Of a stretch of DNA of 10,005 nucleotides, positions 5,975-10,005 are shown piece by piece. The stretch's first letter is position 1; every line of letters begins with the position of its first letter. The DNA lies in contig PMBQ01000324.1 of NCBI GenBank assembly GCA_003152955.1, forward strand, positions 3,928 to 13,932, read 5' to 3'. Source of the DNA: Candidatus Bathyarchaeota archaeon. GTDB lineage: Archaea; Thermoproteota; Bathyarchaeia; 40CM-2-53-6; FEN-987. The notes under the pieces were generated by a model, which did not search any database, had not been told where the DNA came from, and saw nothing but the letters and a program-made list of their open reading frames with translations. A program made the position numbers and the translations under genes.

Positions 5975-7933
5975 ATGAGCGAGGAACCCAAAGTAGGCGT
6001 CTTCGTCTGCCATTGCGGCATGAACATTGCTGGAACGATAAACGTCAAAGAAGTCGTCGAGTATGCGAGGACCCTGCCACACGTAGTTGACGCCAACGAA
6101 TACGTATTCATGTGTTCTGCCCCAGGCCAGGATCTGATCAAAGATGAAGTGAAGAACCTAGGAATCAACAGAGTTGTCGTGGCCGCATGTTCTCCAGCGA
6201 TGCACGAACCAACCTTCAGAGCTGCCATGGCTGATGCTGGTCTAAACCGCTATTTGCTGGAAATGGTGAATATCAGAGAACAGAGCGCCTGGGTTCACTC
6301 TCACGAGAAGAGGAGAGCCACTGAGAAGACCAAGGATCTTCTCAGAATGGCTGTCGCGAAAGCGGTTCTCCTCGAACCACTCGAAGAATTACGAATCGGC
6401 ATGCAACCTGCGTCCTTGGTTGTTGGTGGCGGTGTAGCAGGTCTCAGAGCCTCCCTCGATCTAGCGCAAAGAGGATTCAAAGTCCACCTCGTCGAGAAAC
6501 TTCCAACCACCGGAGGCAGGGCAGTCGGACTCGGAACCATGGCACGCAGTGAAATGAGCGGCTCCGAACTTCTGAGACCCATTCTCGATCAAGTCGAATC
6601 TCACACTAACATCGTAACCTACCTCAACTCAGAATTGGTCAACCTAGATGGTTCAGTTGGATACTTCAAAGCCAAAGTCGTGACGTATCCACGATTCGTG
6701 AACGCAAAATGCACACTCTGCGAAGAGTGTGTTCGCGTTTGCCCCGTGGAGGTAGCTAATGAATATGATTACGGTCTCTCAAAGAGAAAAGCGATTTATC
6801 TTCCGTTCAAAGACGCTCGGCCGCGGATAATGGCGATTGATCCTCACTCATGCACCATGTGTGGAGAATGCGTCAAAGTCTGTGAACCAGGTGCGATAGA
6901 TCTCGCAGAAGAGTCAAGGGAAAACGAGCTTGTTGTAGGAGGAGTGATTCTAGCCAGCGGGTTTGAGCCGTATGAGCCTCCGTTCGGCGATTTCGGATTC
7001 GGCTATTCAGAGAAGATAGTAACCCTCTTCCAGCTCGAGAGACTCCTTGATGCAAATGGCCCCACTAAAGGTCAACTGGTTGTATCAGGGACGGTCCCGA
7101 AAAATATTGCATTCATAATGTGTGTTGGCTCATTAGGAACCACTGAAAACGCGCACCAATATTGTTCCCGCACTTGTTGCGCATCCTCGCTCAAGAACAT
7201 GATTAGAATTAGAGCGCTATATCCGGATGCAACCATCTATGCGATCTACAAGGATATTCGAACATACGGCAGACACGATGAGACACTGTACGAACAGGCA
7301 ACCGAGCAACGGGTCAAATTCATCAATTTCGAAAACACCCCCAACGTGAATGCGGGCGCAAACGGAATCACTGTTCATGTTCGCGACGCGACTCTCCAAG
7401 CATCTTTGGCGATTCCAGTTGATCTTGTCGTCCTGGCTGTCGGAATGTCTCCGAGCAGCACCCTTCGCAGTCTCAGGTCGGTCGTCAAGGTGGGATGCAG
7501 TCCAGAAGGATTCCTAAGAGAAGCCCATCCCAAGCTGCGACCAGTGGAGGCTCCGGCCGACGGCATCTTTTTCGCGGGGTCCGTCTCGGGCCCCAAGAAC
7601 GTGATCGAATCATCGATGGCTGGAAGTGCCACCGCGGCCAAAGCCTCAGCACTCTTCGCTAAAGGCGAATTTCACGTCGAACCAATAACTGCGCAAGTCA
7701 CCGAAGAACTCTGTAGCGGCTGCGCCGTCTGCATCGCAATGTGTCCCTACGGTGCAATCGCGAGAAAGAGTGTGGGCGACAAGAAAAGGGCTGAAGTGGA
7801 CCGAGCGCTCTGCAAGGCGTGCGGGGCCTGCGTAGCTGCATGCCCCTCGGGAGCAATGCAGCAGGCCGGGTTCAAGGACACACAACTCCTAGCTCAGATT
7901 GTAGCGATCTCTGAAAGGAGAAATGTGAGATGA
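5975..7933 (+). CDS. hdrA: Full-length HdrA paralogue (QmoB-like, without MvhD domain)
   Basis: This 652-residue protein has the complete HdrA layout. The N-terminal cluster domain carries C12-H-C14, C47 and C72 (FVCHCG, FMCSAPG, VAACSPAMHE) and NIREQSAWVH. The FAD Rossmann motif GGGVAG is at 151-156. Inserted ferredoxin motifs are C246-C249-C252-C256-P and C293-C296-C299-C303. A CVGS...YCSRTCC segment (C383, C397, C401, C402) follows, then the second FAD half (GIFFAGSVSGPKN). Two C-terminal [4Fe-4S] sets are C580-C583-C586-C590-P and C613-C616-C619-C623-P. HdrA carries the flavin used for electron bifurcation in methanogens. Unusual points: the TFPT-DC-x-x-C-x-L-x-PKM block after the first FAD motif is replaced by a Cys-free GLGTMARSEMSGSE stretch, and CVGSRD is CVGSLG. 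It starts two bases after its neighbour's stop and ends in an ATGA overlap with mvhD. The start ATG is supported by family alignment. Confidence 0.95.
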   Translation: MSEEPKVGVFVCHCGMNIAGTINVKEVVEYARTLPHVVDANEYVFMCSAPGQDLIKDEVKNLGINRVVVAACSPAMHEPTFRAAMADAGLNRYLLEMVNIREQSAWVHSHEKRRATEKTKDLLRMAVAKAVLLEPLEELRIGMQPASLVVGGGVAGLRASLDLAQRGFKVHLVEKLPTTGGRAVGLGTMARSEMSGSELLRPILDQVESHTNIVTYLNSELVNLDGSVGYFKAKVVTYPRFVNAKCTLCEECVRVCPVEVANEYDYGLSKRKAIYLPFKDARPRIMAIDPHSCTMCGECVKVCEPGAIDLAEESRENELVVGGVILASGFEPYEPPFGDFGFGYSEKIVTLFQLERLLDANGPTKGQLVVSGTVPKNIAFIMCVGSLGTTENAHQYCSRTCCASSLKNMIRIRALYPDATIYAIYKDIRTYGRHDETLYEQATEQRVKFINFENTPNVNAGANGITVHVRDATLQASLAIPVDLVVLAVGMSPSSTLRSLRSVVKVGCSPEGFLREAHPKLRPVEAPADGIFFAGSVSGPKNVIESSMAGSATAAKASALFAKGEFHVEPITAQVTEELCSGCAVCIAMCPYGAIARKSVGDKKRAEVDRALCKACGACVAACPSGAMQQAGFKDTQLLAQIVAISERRNVR

Positions 7934-8355
7934 GCGAACCGTTCGAACCCAAGATAGTGATGTTCGCGTGCAACTGGTGCACTTATGCAGCGTTGGATCT
8001 TGCGGGGACAAGCAGGATGAAGTATCCACCGAACTTCCTGGTTATCAAAACCATGTGCTCCGGAAGAGTTGATCCACAATTCATTTTCCAGGCCTTCCGG
8101 AACGGAGCCGATGGGGTTCTGGTAGCCGGGTGTCACCTCGGCGATTGTCATTACATCGAAGGCAACGTCAAAACGTTGAGGAGAATCACGTTGGTCAGGC
8201 GGATGCTGGACGCTTTCGGCATCGAACCGGAACGCCTCAGACTGGAATGGATTTCGGCCTCGGAGGCAGACAAGTTCGTCAAGGTGGCCAGTGAAATGGT
8301 TGCGCAGATCAAAGCGTTAGGACCACTTTCCCCCAAGTTGGAGGCAAACGCTTGA
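7930..8355 (+). CDS. mvhD: MvhD, [2Fe-2S] electron-transfer subunit
   Basis: This 141-residue protein is a typical MvhD, the subunit that passes electrons from the hydrogenase to HdrA. The family's five conserved cysteines are present: C14 and C17 in ACNWC, C43 in TMCSGRVDP, and C68 and C73 in AGCHLGDCHYIEGN. The C-terminal GIEPERLRLEWISASEADKF block is also standard. In QmoB of sulfate reducers the same domain is fused to the C-terminus of the HdrA-like protein; here it is a separate gene that overlaps the end of hdrA by ATGA. A strong AAAGGAG lies nine bases before the ATG. Cytosolic. It sits between the HdrA pair and the hydrogenase genes, matching its physical role as the bridge. Confidence 0.97.
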   Translation: MSEPFEPKIVMFACNWCTYAALDLAGTSRMKYPPNFLVIKTMCSGRVDPQFIFQAFRNGADGVLVAGCHLGDCHYIEGNVKTLRRITLVRRMLDAFGIEPERLRLEWISASEADKFVKVASEMVAQIKALGPLSPKLEANA

Positions 8356-9332
8356 CAGACAAGCCCAAGATTGCGATGTATTGGTGTGCAAGTTGTGGTG
8401 GGTGCGAAGAAGCAACCGTGGACTTGGCTGAAAGAGTACTTGAACTCACTAACTTAGTCGACATAGTGTTCTGGCCGGTTGCGCTGGACTTCAAACAGGA
8501 GGATGTCGAGAAACTTCCTGACGGTTCCATTACGGCGTGTCTGATCAATGGGGGAATCAGGGTTACTGAGCACAGACACATGGCTGAGCTGCTCAGGAGA
8601 AAGTCGAAGATCATGATCGCCTATGGCGCTTGTTCCGCGTGGGGTGGAGTCCCGAGTCTAGCCAACCTTTACGAAACACAGGAACTCATCTCCCGAGTCT
8701 ACCGCGAGGTCCCAAGTCTCAACAATCCGGATAACGTGACCCCTCAACACAGAGTTGAGGTTGATGGTAACCAACTTGAACTTCCAGAGCTCTTACCTAG
8801 CCTGCTTCCGATCGACCGGGTAATAGATGTGGACTACTACGTGCCCGGATGCCCCCCTACCGCAGACGTCACTTGGAACGCTATCACGAGCCTTCTCTCC
8901 GGAAAACTGCCGCCAAAAGGCTCCGTTATTGGAGCGGCTGACAATGCGCTCTGCGACCAGTGCCCATTGAACGATACGAAACCGGACAAGCTTTTGATTA
9001 AGGACTTGAAACGGCCTCACCAAGTAATTCCTGATCCGACAAAATGTCTTCTAACGCAAGGTCTGCTTTGCCTTGGTCCAGGAACGAGAGGGGGATGTGA
9101 AGCTCTATGCGTTAGGGCTAGGATGCCATGTACTGGATGTTTTGGGCCGCTTGACAGGGTAACGGATTACGGAGCCAAGACCGCGTCCTTCATCGCGAGC
9201 ATCATAGATTTGCGAAACGAGGAAGCACTTGAAGATGCGATTGACAAGCTTCCAGACCCAGTCGGGACATTCTATAGATACACGCTCGGTGCATCCAGCC
9301 TCGGTGGCCGCGTGAGGAATGACAAATCATGA
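8352..9332 (+). CDS. mvhG: MvhG, small subunit of group 3c-type [NiFe] hydrogenase
   Basis: This 326-residue protein is an F420-non-reducing hydrogenase small subunit. Ligands of the proximal cluster are visible: C12-x2-C15 in YWCASCGGCEE, C94 in YGACSAWGG, and C167 in VPGCPPT. The C-terminal part supplies cysteines for two further clusters: C201 and C204 (CDQC), C232, C240, C249, C253, C260 and C263 (PCTGC). There is no twin-arginine signal peptide, so the enzyme is cytoplasmic, unlike the exported group 1 uptake enzymes. The TTG start overlaps the mvhD stop (TTGA), and GGAGG lies seven bases upstream, which supports this start. It transfers electrons from the NiFe site of MvhA to MvhD. The end overlaps the mvhA start by ATGA. 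Confidence 0.95.
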   Translation: MTDKPKIAMYWCASCGGCEEATVDLAERVLELTNLVDIVFWPVALDFKQEDVEKLPDGSITACLINGGIRVTEHRHMAELLRRKSKIMIAYGACSAWGGVPSLANLYETQELISRVYREVPSLNNPDNVTPQHRVEVDGNQLELPELLPSLLPIDRVIDVDYYVPGCPPTADVTWNAITSLLSGKLPPKGSVIGAADNALCDQCPLNDTKPDKLLIKDLKRPHQVIPDPTKCLLTQGLLCLGPGTRGGCEALCVRARMPCTGCFGPLDRVTDYGAKTASFIASIIDLRNEEALEDAIDKLPDPVGTFYRYTLGASSLGGRVRNDKS

Positions 9333-10005
9333 AAGAGATCGTGATCACACCAATAACGCGCCTTGAGGGTCACGGCAAAATAGTAGTCTGCCTGGATGAC
9401 GATGGGAACTGCAAGAAGGCCTACCTACAAGTACCTGAACTTAGAGGATTTGAAAAGTTCGCGGAAGGCCGACATTCCGAGGATATGCCGCAAATAACCT
9501 CGAGAATCTGCGGCGTCTGTCCCATGGCACACCACATGGCCTCAACCAAATGCCTAGATGATCTGTTCAAGGTTGAGCCCCCCATAGCCGCCAAGAAAAT
9601 TCGAGAGTTGATCTATAGCATTTTCATGCTGGAAGACCATGCCCTCCACTTCTACTTTCTAGGTGGACCAGACTTCATCGTAGGTCCCACAGCCCCCAAG
9701 GAAGAGAGAAACGTCCTGGGAGTTGTTTCAAAGGTTGGAAAGGAAACTGCGCTCAAAATAATCGAAATGAGAAAGACTCTCCGAAAGACGAACGAGATGC
9801 TTGCGGGGAGAACGATTCATCCAGTCATAGGCCTACCCGGAGGTGTCTCTCGACCCATCAGTCCTGCAGAAGTTGAAGAACTCAAGAAGATCGGAGACAA
9901 GGCGGTGGAATTTGCCCAGTTCACACTCAAAACCTTCAAGGACATCATTCTAGCCAGAAAAGACTACGTTCAACTAATCACCAGCGACGCCTACACGCAC
10001 AAAAC
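9329..10005 (+). CDS. mvhA: MvhA, large subunit of [NiFe] hydrogenase (5' part, cut by window)
   Basis: The first 225 codons are open to the window edge. The N-terminus ITPITRLEGHGK is the usual large-subunit opening. The first nickel-binding pair is C61-x2-C64 in RICGVCPMAHHMAS (the L1 motif). A HALHFYF segment at about 104-110 and HPVIGLPGGVSRP at about 164-176 are also characteristic of this class. The second CxxC pair, near the C-terminus, and any C-terminal processing site lie outside the window. This is the H2-activating subunit; with MvhG and MvhD it forms the cytosolic hydrogenase. The start overlaps the mvhG stop as ATGA, with GTGAGG 12 or so bases upstream. The frame is intact throughout the visible portion. 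Confidence 0.96.
   Translation, partial: MKEIVITPITRLEGHGKIVVCLDDDGNCKKAYLQVPELRGFEKFAEGRHSEDMPQITSRICGVCPMAHHMASTKCLDDLFKVEPPIAAKKIRELIYSIFMLEDHALHFYFLGGPDFIVGPTAPKEERNVLGVVSKVGKETALKIIEMRKTLRKTNEMLAGRTIHPVIGLPGGVSRPISPAEVEELKKIGDKAVEFAQFTLKTFKDIILARKDYVQLITSDAYTHK

Noticed and set aside
3491..10005. Classical HdrABC-MvhADG heterodisulfide reductase
   Set aside because: No CCG-domain (HdrB) sequence occurs in any gene here, and the HdrC-like domain is fused to a membrane cytochrome, so the plain label would mislead.
1..10005. CRISPR arrays, insertion sequences or rRNA genes
   Set aside because: No regularly spaced repeats, no transposase-like product, no terminal inverted repeats and no rRNA-like stretch were seen on reading both strands.

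Overview
The window looks like a piece of an archaeal chromosome. The evidence is archaeal-type TATA boxes with short or absent leaders, frequent TTG starts, a stand-alone LigD-type 3'-phosphoesterase, an MTH1187-type thiamine-binding protein, a VPEFP-plus-hydrophobic C-terminal surface anchor, and an HdrA/MvhDGA gene set. A Bathyarchaeia-like member of the Thermoproteota would fit best, but that placement is inference; no rRNA or ribosomal protein gene is present to fix it.

Left part (1-2762), mixed small genes. At the left edge is what looks like the 3' end of a tRNA gene. It is followed by the 127-aa phosphoesterase (+). Next, on the minus strand, is a decayed gene whose tail encodes a surface-protein anchor. 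An 86-aa two-helix membrane protein, a 95-aa thiamine-binding protein and a 60-aa two-helix membrane protein follow, all on the minus strand. A GDSL/SGNH hydrolase (+) closes this part.

Middle (2763-3490). A good TATA-type promoter drives a 133-aa cysteine-containing helical protein of uncertain family. A second TATA promoter then precedes the large operon. Both promoter regions share the decamer ATTTTGAACA.

Right part (3491-10005), one tight co-directional operon running off the window. The order is a membrane HdrC/cytochrome-b fusion (QmoC-like), a short HdrA (QmoA-like), a full-length HdrA, MvhD, MvhG, and MvhA (cut by the window edge). The genes overlap by ATGA/TTGA junctions or are separated by 2 nt. 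The predicted route is H2 -> NiFe site (MvhA) -> three Fe-S clusters (MvhG) -> [2Fe-2S] (MvhD) -> FAD and 4Fe-4S clusters of two HdrA paralogues -> two 4Fe-4S clusters and b-type hemes of the membrane subunit -> a membrane carrier such as a quinone or methanophenazine, or the reverse.

The notable point is what is missing and what is joined. There is no HdrB (no CCG domain), so this does not look like a classical heterodisulfide reductase. Instead a Qmo-like membrane module is encoded in one transcription unit with an Mvh-type group 3c hydrogenase. The two HdrA paralogues are complementary: each lacks a motif block that the other keeps. This is the best candidate in the window for a little-described energy-conserving complex.
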